Shown here piece by piece: positions 18,158 to 27,470 of a DNA stretch of 39,840 nt (its first letter is position 1; each line of letters opens with the position of its first letter). Made by a program: the position numbers and the translations under genes. The notes under the pieces were generated by a model, which ran no database searches, was not told the DNA's origin, and worked only from the letters and a program-made list of their open reading frames with translations. Origin of the DNA: Gammaproteobacteria bacterium (lineage in GTDB: Bacteria; Pseudomonadota; Gammaproteobacteria; Burkholderiales; Nitrosomonadaceae); NCBI GenBank assembly GCA_030431985.1, contig JAUIIB010000028.1, positions 1 to 39,840 on the forward strand. Reading direction: 5' to 3'.

Positions 18158-19807
18158 TTATCTTTTTTCGCTTTCCGGCTTACTGCCGAGTCGGTTGAGT
18201 AACCGCTTTAATTGCCGCAACGGATATGTAATCCGCCAGCTCGAAGACGCTCTGAGTCTGGATATGATGGTGTTGAGTTCGGCTATATCCCGCTTCAGCT
18301 GGAGAACTTCAGTTTGTAATGCATCGGATTTTTTTTTGTGCATGGCGTATTCTAGAATATGCCAAATACTTTCGTCGTTCCAGTGTGGCATCCACTTTTT
18401 ATAAATCGCAATCATTGATTGTTGTCGCTGTGTTCGCTTTTCACGTATACCGGACCCTTGTCCATCAATAGTTCTATATACTGCGCCAATTTCGGGCACA
18501 AAGCAGAATGTGCCATGCTGGAGTATCTGAAGCCAGAAATCCCAGTCCTCGCAAAAATCAAGCTGTTCGTCGAAACGGGCGCCGTAATCCAGAACCGTAC
18601 GCCGGAATAGTGCGGCGTGGATAGGGATGTAATTTTCTATACGAAGTTGTGTCGGATCAAAATTAATCGCATAGCGGTTGACTTCCCTGCCGTGTTCATC
18701 GATGCATTGAATTCCTGCGTAGGCGGCGATGGCTGAATTGTATTGATTCAGTTTATTTTCAAGTACGGTGATGTGGTGCGGTAGAAACCAATCATCGTCA
18801 TCCAGAAAAATGATGTAATCGCCTTTGGCGGCCTCTAATCCCAGATTTGCCGCAGAACTTCGATGGGGTTGCTTGTCTCCGGAAATAACGCGTACAGGAA
18901 AACGTCCGCACCATGCGTCCAACTGGCAATGTTTGTCGCCTTTAGCATTGATAACTATCACTTCAATATTGGGATAGGTTTGTAATGCAACGGAGTCCAG
19001 CGCTTCGGCAAGCGTTGGTCTATCGGTACTGCGAATAATAACGCTGACCAATGATTGATTTTGCTTATCTCTGATCAATCCTAATTTGTGTTGGCGGACA
19101 TGCTCTGGTTGATAGAGCGTGAATGGATTATTGGCCAATTCTGCAGTGTTGGTCAGAAAATAGGCCTCGGCCGAGGTAACCACTACAGGTAGCGTATATG
19201 TTCGATAGCGATTTAGTGCGGCAATATCCAGATCGTAGCGCTGCTTGGCATTTTGAGATGTGAAGCAGTTCATGGCTTTCATTTTACGTGTTGCCAAATT
19301 GCTGATGTCAAGTAACAGATTTGGACGCATGGGTTGGCCGACTTCGTATAATGCGAGCTGGATAGAATAAGTCGACCGGCGAATTGCTTCAGCGGTTGCT
19401 ATAGCAAGGGCATGATGATCCGGATGGATCTCATAAACCGATGGCGCGTAAACCAGGTCAGCTTTAATAGACTGAATAGCCGACTGGATTTCTGTAATTA
19501 ATTTCTCGCCATAACGTAGGCTGCGGTCCCGATATGACCAGAAAACCGGTTCGCCATAGCCGAGTACCGCAGCGGCAGCGATACTTTCTTGTCGGCGCTG
19601 ATCAAGATAATCGGACCGGTCCGCCTGATCGACACCATAAACACCGTCTGTGACAATGATAACCTGAACAGGAATATGCTGTTCAGTATGCCGCATAATA
19701 GCGCCGCCGCAACCGAATACTTCATCGTCGGGGTGGGGGGCCAAAACCAGTACGCTATTACCTGTGATGTTACTGACAGCCTGGTAGGGAACAAGCAAGT
19801 TTTCCAA
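18158..19807 (-). CDS. PIG-L deacetylase fused to GT2 glycosyltransferase
   Basis: This 549-residue fusion starts with a PIG-L/LmbE-type zinc-dependent N-acetylhexosamine deacetylase (residues about 15-215): SVLVLAPHPDDEVFGCGGAIMRH and YAPSVYEIHPDHHALAIATAEAI carry the metal-binding His and Asp residues. It continues with a GT2 domain (about 245-470): LVSVIIRSTDRPTLAEALDSV, IEVIVINAKGD, and DYIIFLDDDDWFLPHH. A short coiled coil (VLQLKRDIAELNTIISRLR) ends the protein. Deacetylation of an N-acetyl sugar coupled to transfer of another sugar is inferred, which would leave a free amine on the glycan. It lies 27 nt downstream of the next GT2 gene. Confidence 0.88.
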   Translation of the reverse strand: MENLLVPYQAVSNITGNSVLVLAPHPDDEVFGCGGAIMRHTEQHIPVQVIIVTDGVYGVDQADRSDYLDQRRQESIAAAAVLGYGEPVFWSYRDRSLRYGEKLITEIQSAIQSIKADLVYAPSVYEIHPDHHALAIATAEAIRRSTYSIQLALYEVGQPMRPNLLLDISNLATRKMKAMNCFTSQNAKQRYDLDIAALNRYRTYTLPVVVTSAEAYFLTNTAELANNPFTLYQPEHVRQHKLGLIRDKQNQSLVSVIIRSTDRPTLAEALDSVALQTYPNIEVIVINAKGDKHCQLDAWCGRFPVRVISGDKQPHRSSAANLGLEAAKGDYIIFLDDDDWFLPHHITVLENKLNQYNSAIAAYAGIQCIDEHGREVNRYAINFDPTQLRIENYIPIHAALFRRTVLDYGARFDEQLDFCEDWDFWLQILQHGTFCFVPEIGAVYRTIDGQGSGIREKRTQRQQSMIAIYKKWMPHWNDESIWHILEYAMHKKKSDALQTEVLQLKRDIAELNTIISRLRASSSWRITYPLRQLKRLLNRLGSKPESEKR

Positions 19808-19834
19808 TGAATGTGCTAATGCAGTAGGAATGTG

Positions 19835-20932
19835 TTAATCAAACTTAGGTGAATAGCCCTGCCACTGCCAGTAATATACCAGATTCGAATGCGGTATGGG
19901 CCTGGATAATCGGGCAAAATAATTTTTTTTCTGTAATCTTTTGAATAAGATGGGACTTACTTCGGCTGCGGGGCCGCTGCCGAAACAGCCGATGGCGGGA
20001 ATCATTTGTGGTGTAACGCCAAGTTCAAGTAACCAATGATCTTCGAGTTTTCTGGGGATAGGAAGAATGAGTTTGTTATGCTTTATAGCGATTGATTCGG
20101 TCATGGGAGATGGAACCGGCCTCAGCCGTTGATTGAGCCAGTTGACAAGTTGATAGCTGAGTTTGTTTGTTAAATGTTTTTGTTGGTACGCTGACCAGCC
20201 CTGAGCAATAATACGGTCTTTTTTGTCATGATGTTCGTAGTAGTGAAGACAACGGGCCGAAGGTTCGATGTACAGACGATAACCGGCTTTTTTTAAGCGA
20301 TACATGAGATCACTGTCTTCCCAGTACATAAAAAAGCGCTCATCGAACAACCCGCCACACTTTAAAATTGCTTCGCGGCGAATCAACACATGCCCGCCGG
20401 ATAGTGCATCAACGGTTATGGGTTCAGTAGCGGTCCAGATTTTGAGTGCCTTTTTACGAAAATCGAGTGACTTATAGTTTGCCAGCCGTGGATGCAGCCG
20501 CGATACAGTCTCTTTATAAAAATCGACAATGCCAGGAAACGTACTATGTGGCATCAGGAATTGGCAGTTATCGTCCCAGTATACGCGTGGCCCTGCGGCA
20601 CCCGCATCAGTAAGTGTTTTCAGGCTGTTTTGTAACTTTGACAAAGCGTTCGGGAGCAATCGTGCATCCGGATTGAGCAACAGGATAAATTCGCCGTTGG
20701 AGCGTTCGAAAGCCTGGTTACATGCACGGGCAAAACCCCTATTCTCAGAATTGACGATACATACGGTATCATCTGGCAATCCTTCGCGTAACAGGGATTC
20801 TTCAGTATCACTTGCACTATTGTCGACAACAATAATTTCAGGTGTTTGTATTGCCTGTTGCGAGACAACGGATTGAACTGCGCTAATTGTTTGCTTGGCG
20901 GTGCAATAGTTCACCAAAATGGCGGTGATCAT
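19835..20932 (-). CDS. GT2 glycosyltransferase
   Basis: This 365-residue family 2 enzyme is of WbbL type. It shows MITAILVNYCTAKQTISAVQSV, IIVVDNSASDTEES, NRGFARACNQAF, the DxD equivalent ILLLNPDARLLPNAL, and MYWEDSDLMYRLKKAGYRL. The C-terminal 110 residues (from about 255) form an extra region that I do not recognise, with no membrane helix. The motif set is that of rhamnosyl- and related transferases, but donor and acceptor cannot be told. Confidence 0.87.
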   Translation of the reverse strand: MITAILVNYCTAKQTISAVQSVVSQQAIQTPEIIVVDNSASDTEESLLREGLPDDTVCIVNSENRGFARACNQAFERSNGEFILLLNPDARLLPNALSKLQNSLKTLTDAGAAGPRVYWDDNCQFLMPHSTFPGIVDFYKETVSRLHPRLANYKSLDFRKKALKIWTATEPITVDALSGGHVLIRREAILKCGGLFDERFFMYWEDSDLMYRLKKAGYRLYIEPSARCLHYYEHHDKKDRIIAQGWSAYQQKHLTNKLSYQLVNWLNQRLRPVPSPMTESIAIKHNKLILPIPRKLEDHWLLELGVTPQMIPAIGCFGSGPAAEVSPILFKRLQKKNYFARLSRPIPHSNLVYYWQWQGYSPKFD

Positions 20933-20974
20933 AAACTTGACGATTTAAACCGGTTGCATTGTGATTGGGAGACA

Positions 20975-21919
20975 TTATCTGAAATCTGTATCTCCACTCA
21001 TCAGCCACCAGGATAAGCGTTGTTGGTCAATGATTTGTTTGTAGTCAGGTGTAACATAAATGCCGGAAATTTCCTTTTGTTTTTCAGGATTGGGTAAATG
21101 TTCAAGAATGTCACCTGTAATCCAACTTGTTAGTTGATTTCTTCCTGATCGTTTGGCAAGATCAAGCGCTGCTTTGAGCAAAATCCTCAGTGTCGTGGGC
21201 GGACCCAGCAAATCTATGAGTTCCATTCCGCGATCAGCGCCATGGTCGCGCAGTACAAACAGACCAATAGGTTTGTTATTGCTGCGCTTTGAGACGAGAT
21301 AAATCAAGTACTCAAAACAAGGGTGATCCCAATATCGCCACTTAAAAAAATTAGCATGCTTTTGTGGTATCAGACAATTCGGCAAGGCTGGCTGCATGAC
21401 TTTCCAGAGCGTATCTACTACAGTGCTATCATCTCGGGTCAGCGGTTTTCTCTGGTACCATAAAGATAACGATTTTCGGGTAGCCCAACCGGCTTCGTAA
21501 AAGCTGCCTGCACGTGCATACCAGCCTGATTTTTCACCCAATTCGGCTGCACGCTTTGAAGGAAAACCAAATGCAAAACGATAGGGTTTATCCTTACCGG
21601 TTTGTTCGACTAAATAAGTGTCTGCTGTGTGCATAAATGGTCCGCGACGAGTCAGGATGCCGCGCATTCCCGGCGCTACCATAACATCGCATATCTGTGT
21701 GGCGGAGACCATTTGATTATTCAGGCTGAAAGGACGAGGGACGCCGCCATAATACGCGATAATGTGATCGGGTTTATACGCCAGAATACCCGGTTTCTCC
21801 TGCCAATCGTATTTCCATTGCCAAAGTCCATCAGGCATGGGTTGACCGAATGCAGATTCGAAAAGCTTGAGTAAAGCGTCTTGGTCGTGTCGAGTTGCCC
21901 AGCGGCATTGCCACTTCAT
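20975..21919 (-). CDS. GNAT-like acyltransferase of the glycan cluster
   Basis: This 314-residue protein has an N-terminal GNAT-like pattern (CRWATRHDQDALLKLFESAF, HIIAYYGGVPRPFSLNNQ, CDVMVAPGMRG). These are the beta-bulge and the start of the acetyl-CoA loop, followed by GFPSKRAAELGEKSGW. Bacterial polysaccharide loci often have such proteins, which N- or O-acetylate a sugar. The acetyl-CoA loop (QxxGxG/A) is not perfect, so the reaction is not certain. It is separated by 42 nt from the downstream GT2. Confidence 0.65.
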   Translation of the reverse strand: MKWQCRWATRHDQDALLKLFESAFGQPMPDGLWQWKYDWQEKPGILAYKPDHIIAYYGGVPRPFSLNNQMVSATQICDVMVAPGMRGILTRRGPFMHTADTYLVEQTGKDKPYRFAFGFPSKRAAELGEKSGWYARAGSFYEAGWATRKSLSLWYQRKPLTRDDSTVVDTLWKVMQPALPNCLIPQKHANFFKWRYWDHPCFEYLIYLVSKRSNNKPIGLFVLRDHGADRGMELIDLLGPPTTLRILLKAALDLAKRSGRNQLTSWITGDILEHLPNPEKQKEISGIYVTPDYKQIIDQQRLSWWLMSGDTDFR

Positions 21920-22065
21920 TACGTGATTATTGCCCCAGAAGAGATGTCAGCGTTTGTTTTACAAAACCATTCAAGCTATCAGAGATGGATTTCAGAGTCA
22001 ACAAAGTGCGCCTGCTTGACAACTCTATATTGTTAATCTTATTTTGTTTTATCATGCCAGATTAT

Positions 22066-23232
22066 TCATGACGTGCGTTGAGCTAGTATGGTAAAGGCAT
22101 TTGTTGATAGGTTTTCATAATCTACATCAAGATTTGATGTCTGGTAATGCTTGAAACCGTTTCGTAATCGGTCGGGTATTGGTATGCATTGTCTTTCCAC
22201 CCGGGTAGGCGTTAATCCACAGTTTTCGAGTAGTGTTTTCAATGAGTGCAGAGTATAAAAGCGCAAATGCGTATTGCAAAGAATACCAACTGGTACGTAG
22301 TCCCAGCGTCCGGCCATCAGATCTTCGATTATTGCCCAGAAACCTACATTCGGGACATTTAGAAGAATGCTTCCACCTGGATTAAGCCACTGTTTTACCT
22401 GATAGAGTAATGCTTCGGGTTCAGTCAAATGTTCAAGTACATCTAAACAACTGATGCAGTCAAATTTTTCGGGAATATCCACTGATAAAACATCGCCGAT
22501 CCAGAGTGCATCGAGCTTAGGGCGGGCAATCTCTGCTTCATAGCGATTCATTTCGATTCCGGCAACCCTGCAATTCGACATTTTTTTTACTGCTGCAGCA
22601 AAGCCGCCGCGCGAGCATCCTACATCCAATAAGGATTGAATATTTTGGGGTACATAGGGCAGCATATCAGCACGTGTTTCACTGTAGTAATTGTAGAATG
22701 GATGCGCATACGCTTTTGAAACGATAGCGATTTGCTCGGGAGGCAATTGTTGCAGCCATTGAAACGGGTCATTGGGCAAGTCGTATTGAGACAGGATACG
22801 CGGTGTAGTCAGAAAGATCCAACAATCGCGTCCATCGAAATCCAGTGTGGAGGCGTTGTGTTGTGTCAGTGCATCGCTAAATTGTTCAAAACCGCGCAAA
22901 GTATGATACCCGGGAGGCAGAATTTTGCCGACATGGGGGGGGTCGTTTGGTAAGGTAATGAGTGTGTCGGGGTTGTCTGAGAGATGCTGTTTGAGCATTG
23001 GAAACATCGATTGGCTCACTAGCATAGCCGGTTCTTTGATGAACAGAAGATAACCTTCATCTGGCAAATTTTGTTGTATTAACGTTTTAAACGGTAAAGT
23101 TGACTCCGGTGTATGTATGACCCAATTGGCTTGTGGAAATTTGTGCCTCAATGTTTCCAGTGATAGTTGCAGCTCTGCTGAATACGCATAGGATGAGGTG
23201 AGCGAAGTAAAAATTGTCAATGATTCTGTCAT
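22066..23232 (-). CDS. Two-domain SAM-dependent methyltransferase
   Basis: This 388-residue protein has a class I methyltransferase fold in its C-terminal half, with motif I LLDVGCSRGGFAAAVKK (about residues 204-220), motif II acidic VAGIEMNRYEAE, and later CLDVLEHLTEPEALLYQVKQWLNPGGSILLNVPN. The first about 190 residues form a separate domain (FTSLTSSYAYSAELQLSLETLRHKFP) that I do not recognise but that resembles a nucleotide-sugar-binding or glycosyltransferase-like fold. A methyl group put on the glycan chain, perhaps as a cap, is inferred. The end overlaps nothing; the start overlaps the acyltransferase stop by 4 nt. Confidence 0.8.
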   Translation of the reverse strand: MTESLTIFTSLTSSYAYSAELQLSLETLRHKFPQANWVIHTPESTLPFKTLIQQNLPDEGYLLFIKEPAMLVSQSMFPMLKQHLSDNPDTLITLPNDPPHVGKILPPGYHTLRGFEQFSDALTQHNASTLDFDGRDCWIFLTTPRILSQYDLPNDPFQWLQQLPPEQIAIVSKAYAHPFYNYYSETRADMLPYVPQNIQSLLDVGCSRGGFAAAVKKMSNCRVAGIEMNRYEAEIARPKLDALWIGDVLSVDIPEKFDCISCLDVLEHLTEPEALLYQVKQWLNPGGSILLNVPNVGFWAIIEDLMAGRWDYVPVGILCNTHLRFYTLHSLKTLLENCGLTPTRVERQCIPIPDRLRNGFKHYQTSNLDVDYENLSTNAFTILAQRTS

Positions 23233-24155
23233 GAGTTTTCCTCATCATATTGGTTCATAATGGCTGTTCCCATCCATTGCCAGGGTTCTTGATAAACGAT
23301 GTCCGATAATCTGTTGGCATAGTGCTGCAACACTGTTTTTTTGTCGGTACCGGATAGTGGCGGATCAATGTGTATATGGCGTTTAAATGCAAAATCCATG
23401 TCTAGTTCAAATGTACCCCAAATCGTTAAAAACAGCGCATTATATTTGAGCCCAAGATCAATGATGCGTCCGGGCAAGGATGATTTTTTGCCGAATAATT
23501 GAATATTGCAACGGTTAGAAGGTAGAAATTTGCGAGGAATGTCAGGTAAGACCAGTAAGATACCGTTTTCTTTACAGGCTGTAACGATATAACGGTCCAT
23601 TTTATTTGCGTAATTGGTATATACATAACGACCTGGCATCATCGTTTCCGTTAGCCTGTAGTTGATATGTTCAAAAAGCCGTTGAGATATTGGGTTAAAC
23701 TGTGAGTCATCAACTGTACGGGCGACCGTATTCAAACAAAATCCGAATGGTGCCAATGCGATAGGCATAATGTAAAAACTTCCCATATGTGCTGTCAGCA
23801 ATATAATCGGACGGTTTTGTTTTTGTGCCTGATATAAGTGTTCAAGACCGTTAATTGAAAAATGTTTATGTATATTGTTTTTGGTCATACTCAGGCAGGT
23901 ATAGGCTTCACTGTTCCTGATGACTCTGAACATCAGTGCCTGTTCTACGGCGCGTTCAATATCGACAGTGTTGTTTCTGTTTGCGTAAAATGATAGCAAA
24001 CTGTTGGTGAATGCGCGTTTGTCATGAGCGAGTGCGGTCTGTATTCGTAGCCAGCGGCGTTGAGAGCGCCGCCCGATTGCCCACAATGGCAAGTCCCAGA
24101 AATAATAGCGCCATAACGGAAATGCCTGTATTAACGATTCAAGGCGTTTAAACAT
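23229..24155 (-). CDS. Lipid A-type acyltransferase family protein (LpxL/HtrB-like)
   Basis: This 308-residue protein belongs by pattern to the LpxL/LpxM-like lysophospholipid acyltransferases: LLTAHMGSFYIMPIALAPFGF, then LLVLPDIPRK, PGRIIDLGLKYNALFLTIWG, and a C-terminal HIDPPL. The family motif is H-x4-D/E. Here the histidine of HMGSFY is followed four residues later by Tyr in place of the acidic residue. It may use a different acid, work as a different acyltransferase, or be inactive. It overlaps the GT4 gene upstream by 25 nt and the methyltransferase downstream by 4 nt, so it is within the operon. Confidence 0.75.
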   Translation of the reverse strand: MFKRLESLIQAFPLWRYYFWDLPLWAIGRRSQRRWLRIQTALAHDKRAFTNSLLSFYANRNNTVDIERAVEQALMFRVIRNSEAYTCLSMTKNNIHKHFSINGLEHLYQAQKQNRPIILLTAHMGSFYIMPIALAPFGFCLNTVARTVDDSQFNPISQRLFEHINYRLTETMMPGRYVYTNYANKMDRYIVTACKENGILLVLPDIPRKFLPSNRCNIQLFGKKSSLPGRIIDLGLKYNALFLTIWGTFELDMDFAFKRHIHIDPPLSGTDKKTVLQHYANRLSDIVYQEPWQWMGTAIMNQYDEENS

Positions 24156-25183
24156 ATATATTCTAATCGTTCGGTGGCGGCGTTTGAGGAGAATAGCTGT
24201 CGCATCAGCTGAGGACCACGTTTGCGAAGATAGTTTTGCTGATGCGGATTGCCGGACAACTTGATTATTGCCTGTGCGATCGCCTCAGGGTTTGCGGGTG
24301 GGACAAAAACTGCATAATCATGCCTCCGATCGAAACTCAAATGAGAAGGGATTGAGGTAGCTACACAAGGTAAGCCGCTGGCCAGTGCCTCTGCAAAGGG
24401 TAAGCCAAAACCTTCTTGCGCATGTGACGGTGCGATCATCAAATCATGCGTGCGATAAAGATGCGCAATTGTCTCGGGCCGCTGTTTGGTAAGGTATCTA
24501 TGAATAGAAGTCATGTTTTTCTCGGTTTCTGAGAGTGCATGACTCGAGACGCGTGTGAGATGAATTTTGAAATCCTGGTTTCTAACCATATCCAATGCGC
24601 TCAAGGCATCAGGAATACCTTTGACGCTGCTTTCAAACAATCCCATTAGTAAAATTTTTACAGGCTGGTGCAGCAGTTTACGAATCCTAGGAATGAATGA
24701 AGAAAGACGGTGGGGTTTATATAGTGCTGTATCGACGATTTGTCCGATTGTGTGTGTATCAAAGCCAGAATCACCATAAATATGCCGTAAGCGTTTTGTC
24801 AGCCAGTCGCCAACGGTGAGTTTGGGGATGGGTGTGCGATAAGCCTGATCAATCTTTTTATGGATGCTGGCATATTCAGGTAAATCGCCTTCATATCCCT
24901 GGCAGAAATGGAAAATCTGCCTGCAATTTATACGAGTTGCCGCCGCTACAGTTGTCCAGAAAGTTGCCATAACGATATCCGGAGCGTCTGCATCGATCGC
25001 GATAGGTGCTGCCAAATCTTCGACATAATCAATAGTGATATTGTGGTGATACCAGCGGTGATCACCAGATCGCGCGCGGATAAAAACTTGATGCCCTTTT
25101 TGAGCCAATAGACGGGCATGATCAAAAACGACTCTGACACCACCTGATAATTCGGTGGACTCCAGCAAAAAATAGATAATCAT
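24131..25183 (-). CDS. GT4-family glycosyltransferase
   Basis: This 350-residue retaining glycosyltransferase of GT-B fold has the opening ESTELSGGVRVVFDHARLLAQKGHQV, the nucleotide-sugar motif SHAQEGFGLPFAEALASGLPCVAT (E-x7-E), and MGLFESSVKGIPDALSALDMV at the start of the C-terminal Rossmann domain. The donor sugar is unknown. Its ATG shares one base with the stop codon of wzt (TAATG), so it is translationally coupled to the exporter ATPase gene. Confidence 0.9.
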   Translation of the reverse strand: MIIYFLLESTELSGGVRVVFDHARLLAQKGHQVFIRARSGDHRWYHHNITIDYVEDLAAPIAIDADAPDIVMATFWTTVAAATRINCRQIFHFCQGYEGDLPEYASIHKKIDQAYRTPIPKLTVGDWLTKRLRHIYGDSGFDTHTIGQIVDTALYKPHRLSSFIPRIRKLLHQPVKILLMGLFESSVKGIPDALSALDMVRNQDFKIHLTRVSSHALSETEKNMTSIHRYLTKQRPETIAHLYRTHDLMIAPSHAQEGFGLPFAEALASGLPCVATSIPSHLSFDRRHDYAVFVPPANPEAIAQAIIKLSGNPHQQNYLRKRGPQLMRQLFSSNAATERLEYICLNALNR

Positions 25184-26400
25184 TATTTCCAGTGATGCGG
25201 CAGCATCACAAACCCCTGTTCAGTGCTATTCTGGTCAATGGTGAGTTGTATGATATTCAGTGCCGCATCATAACAATGAATGGCGTTTTCGCAACCGAGA
25301 TAAACGCTGACCGTATAGTCGCCTTTAAGTAGCGGGATTGACGGAAAAACAATTTCTGCTTTTTTATTATTAGCATAGGAGGTTGTTAAGTCAATTTGGT
25401 CATGATAGGAGGATGCGCTGCTGATTCCAAGTCCGTCAAGTGTGGAAAATGTCACGACAAGATTAGGTGTGGGCAATGCGGAGTCAAATTCAAATTGTAT
25501 ACTGATGGTCAGTGTGCTTTCCCGGCTCATCGCATGCAAGATGGTGCCATTTGTGCCATCGACGTTGGCTTGGATGCCTGTAATGCGGGCTGCTGTTTGA
25601 GATTGATTTGATAGTGCGGTCTGAAGCTGCATGTTGCTATGTGAAAGGTGACTATCTGCATTGATCAATGTTTGGCCATATTGATTCGTGATATCGTCAC
25701 TGGAGCCGATCATGGCGATGCGTCCTTTATCCAGCCAGATTGCCCGGTCGCAAAGTGCGGCTACCTGATAAATCGAGTGTGAGCAGAATAAAATAGTTTT
25801 ACCGGCGTTTCTAAATTGCATGATCCGGTCAAAAGATTTGCGGGCAAAAGTACCGTCCCCAACAGATAGTGCTTCATCAATAACAAGAATGTCTGGATCA
25901 ACGCTGATTGCGACTGAGAAAGCCAGCCGTACATACATGCCGCTTGAATAGGTTTTTACCGGTTGATCGATAAAATCACCAATTCCAGAGAATTCGACAA
26001 TACTTTCAAAACGTTCGTCAATCTCGTCTTGACTAAGCCCCATTATTGCGGCGTTCATCAGAACATTTTCGCGGCCGGAGAATTCCGGATTAAACCCGGC
26101 CCCCAATTCCAGCAATGCAGCAATTCTGCCATTTACAGTCATTTCACCGCTTGTAGGCGTCAGTGTGCCGCTAACCAGCTGTAACAAAGTAGACTTACCC
26201 GAGCCGTTATTGCCGACAATACCGATGACTTCGCCACGGGATACGGAAAAATCTATGTCCCGTAACGCCCAGAGTTCCTTATAGTATTTGCGTTTGCCGC
26301 GCCATAAGAATTGTTTTAGACGGTCTTTGGGTTGATTATAGAGCTGGTAACACTTTGACAAATTGACTGCACAGATTGCCGGGCTAGAAGGTATCGTCAT
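25183..26400 (-). CDS. wzt: Polysaccharide ABC exporter ATP-binding protein (Wzt-like)
   Basis: This is the ATPase of an ABC-dependent O-polysaccharide exporter. From ATG at 26400 it has 405 residues; an in-frame ATG at 26469 would add 23 residues that look unlike the family. Walker A GIVGNNGSGKST lies at about 60, signature YSSGMYVRLAFSVA at about 150, Walker B ILVIDEALSVGD at about 170, and the switch histidine in FCSHSIYQV. The C-terminal extension (about 255-405) has a beta-sandwich pattern of the Wzt carbohydrate-binding domain (LTISIQFEFDSALPTPNLVVTF and GDYTVSVYLGCENA), which in O-antigen systems reads the terminal sugar or methyl cap of the chain. A methyltransferase is encoded in the same cluster, so this may be a cap-sensing exporter. 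Confidence 0.9.
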   Translation of the reverse strand: MTIPSSPAICAVNLSKCYQLYNQPKDRLKQFLWRGKRKYYKELWALRDIDFSVSRGEVIGIVGNNGSGKSTLLQLVSGTLTPTSGEMTVNGRIAALLELGAGFNPEFSGRENVLMNAAIMGLSQDEIDERFESIVEFSGIGDFIDQPVKTYSSGMYVRLAFSVAISVDPDILVIDEALSVGDGTFARKSFDRIMQFRNAGKTILFCSHSIYQVAALCDRAIWLDKGRIAMIGSSDDITNQYGQTLINADSHLSHSNMQLQTALSNQSQTAARITGIQANVDGTNGTILHAMSRESTLTISIQFEFDSALPTPNLVVTFSTLDGLGISSASSYHDQIDLTTSYANNKKAEIVFPSIPLLKGDYTVSVYLGCENAIHCYDAALNIIQLTIDQNSTEQGFVMLPHHWK

Positions 26401-26654
26401 GAGTTCAATGCATTCTGCGCAAGCAGATTCTTGACGAATGTTTGTGAGAAATACGCAGGGCATAGCCATAGCTCAATTCAAGTGCTTTGTATAAACAAGC
26501 GTAAAAACATGCCGTGCCTTTCGAATTTGTTTTCCGAATAAAATTATCGGTGTTTTTGTTCTTTGAATAGACTTTAACATGTCCTGTGGAATAAAAACCT
26601 GACCTTCTTGCCCGAAAAGTAAATGGAATTGTGCATGACTGACGATGGTGCCTA
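26401..26654. other. Unusual gap between wzm and wzt
   Basis: Wzm and Wzt genes normally touch or overlap. Here about 254 nt lie between the wzm stop and the preferred wzt start. Two minus-strand frames are open: an 86-codon frame from 26665 to 26405, with basic composition and no recognised features, and another open, protein-like frame with no usable start. I do not call either as a gene. The gap may be a decayed gene or a regulatory leader. Confidence 0.4.
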
Positions 26655-27470
26655 TTAGAGAACATCGGCGAATCCTTTACGTGTCTTTTTAAACCAAATC
26701 AGGCCGGTGTGTGCAACAAATAGCGCTATCAGATAATAGAATACCAATCCGATCCAATCAGGGGGGGTGCCGGCCAGAATGATACTGCGCGTTTGCTCGA
26801 TGATAAAAGTGAGTGGGTTAATATAGATATAGTCCCGCACAGATTCCGGTAGGGCGGATGCGGGATAAAAAATCGGACTCAGGAATAACATCATCGTGAG
26901 AATCAGACCAATAAACTGCCCAACATCCCGGACGAACACGCCGATGGATGCCAAAAGCCAGGATAATCCCATAATCAGCAAGAGTAATGGCGCTATTACA
27001 ATTGGCAAGAAGACAATGGTTTCGGGTATTGGATAGCCCAAAGCCATTAAAAAGCACAGTAGAACCAGATAACTGATGCCGGCATGAAACAGCGCTGCAC
27101 CTAAAGTAACCCACGGTAGTATTTCTAGCGGAAAAATAATTTTTTTCACATAATTGATATTGGAGAGGACTAATCGCGGTGCACGGGAGATGCATTCATT
27201 GAATAAATTGTAAATAATTAATCCAGAGAATAGCAGTACTGCAAACGTGGCTTTATCATCATACAAGGCGCTGTGTTGCTCCAATCGTACTTTAAAAACG
27301 ATGCTGAAAATAAATGTGTAGATCGCGAGCATCAGAATTGGATTGACAAAAGACCATAACAGGCCCAAGAAAGAACCTTTGTAACGGCTTAGGATCTCAT
27401 GTTTTACCATGCGTTGTATAAGTGTTTTGTGTTCCAGGCCCAGGTTGAGAAAAATATTAGATAGACGCAA
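26655..27470 (-). CDS. wzm: Polysaccharide ABC-2 permease (Wzm-like)
   Basis: This 271-residue permease spans the inner membrane for undecaprenol-linked polysaccharide export. It has six hydrophobic segments. The family hallmark HEILSRYKGSFLGLLWSFVNPILML is at residues 23-48, with NLFNECISRAPRLVLSNINYVKKIIFPLEILP after TM2. The first start codon in frame is TTG at 27470. The next ATG (27410) would remove residues that align with the family (HKTLIQRM), so a non-ATG or upstream start is likely. No clear Shine-Dalgarno is seen. It heads the minus-strand run through the glycan cluster. Confidence 0.88.
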   Translation of the reverse strand: MRLSNIFLNLGLEHKTLIQRMVKHEILSRYKGSFLGLLWSFVNPILMLAIYTFIFSIVFKVRLEQHSALYDDKATFAVLLFSGLIIYNLFNECISRAPRLVLSNINYVKKIIFPLEILPWVTLGAALFHAGISYLVLLCFLMALGYPIPETIVFLPIVIAPLLLLIMGLSWLLASIGVFVRDVGQFIGLILTMMLFLSPIFYPASALPESVRDYIYINPLTFIIEQTRSIILAGTPPDWIGLVFYYLIALFVAHTGLIWFKKTRKGFADVL

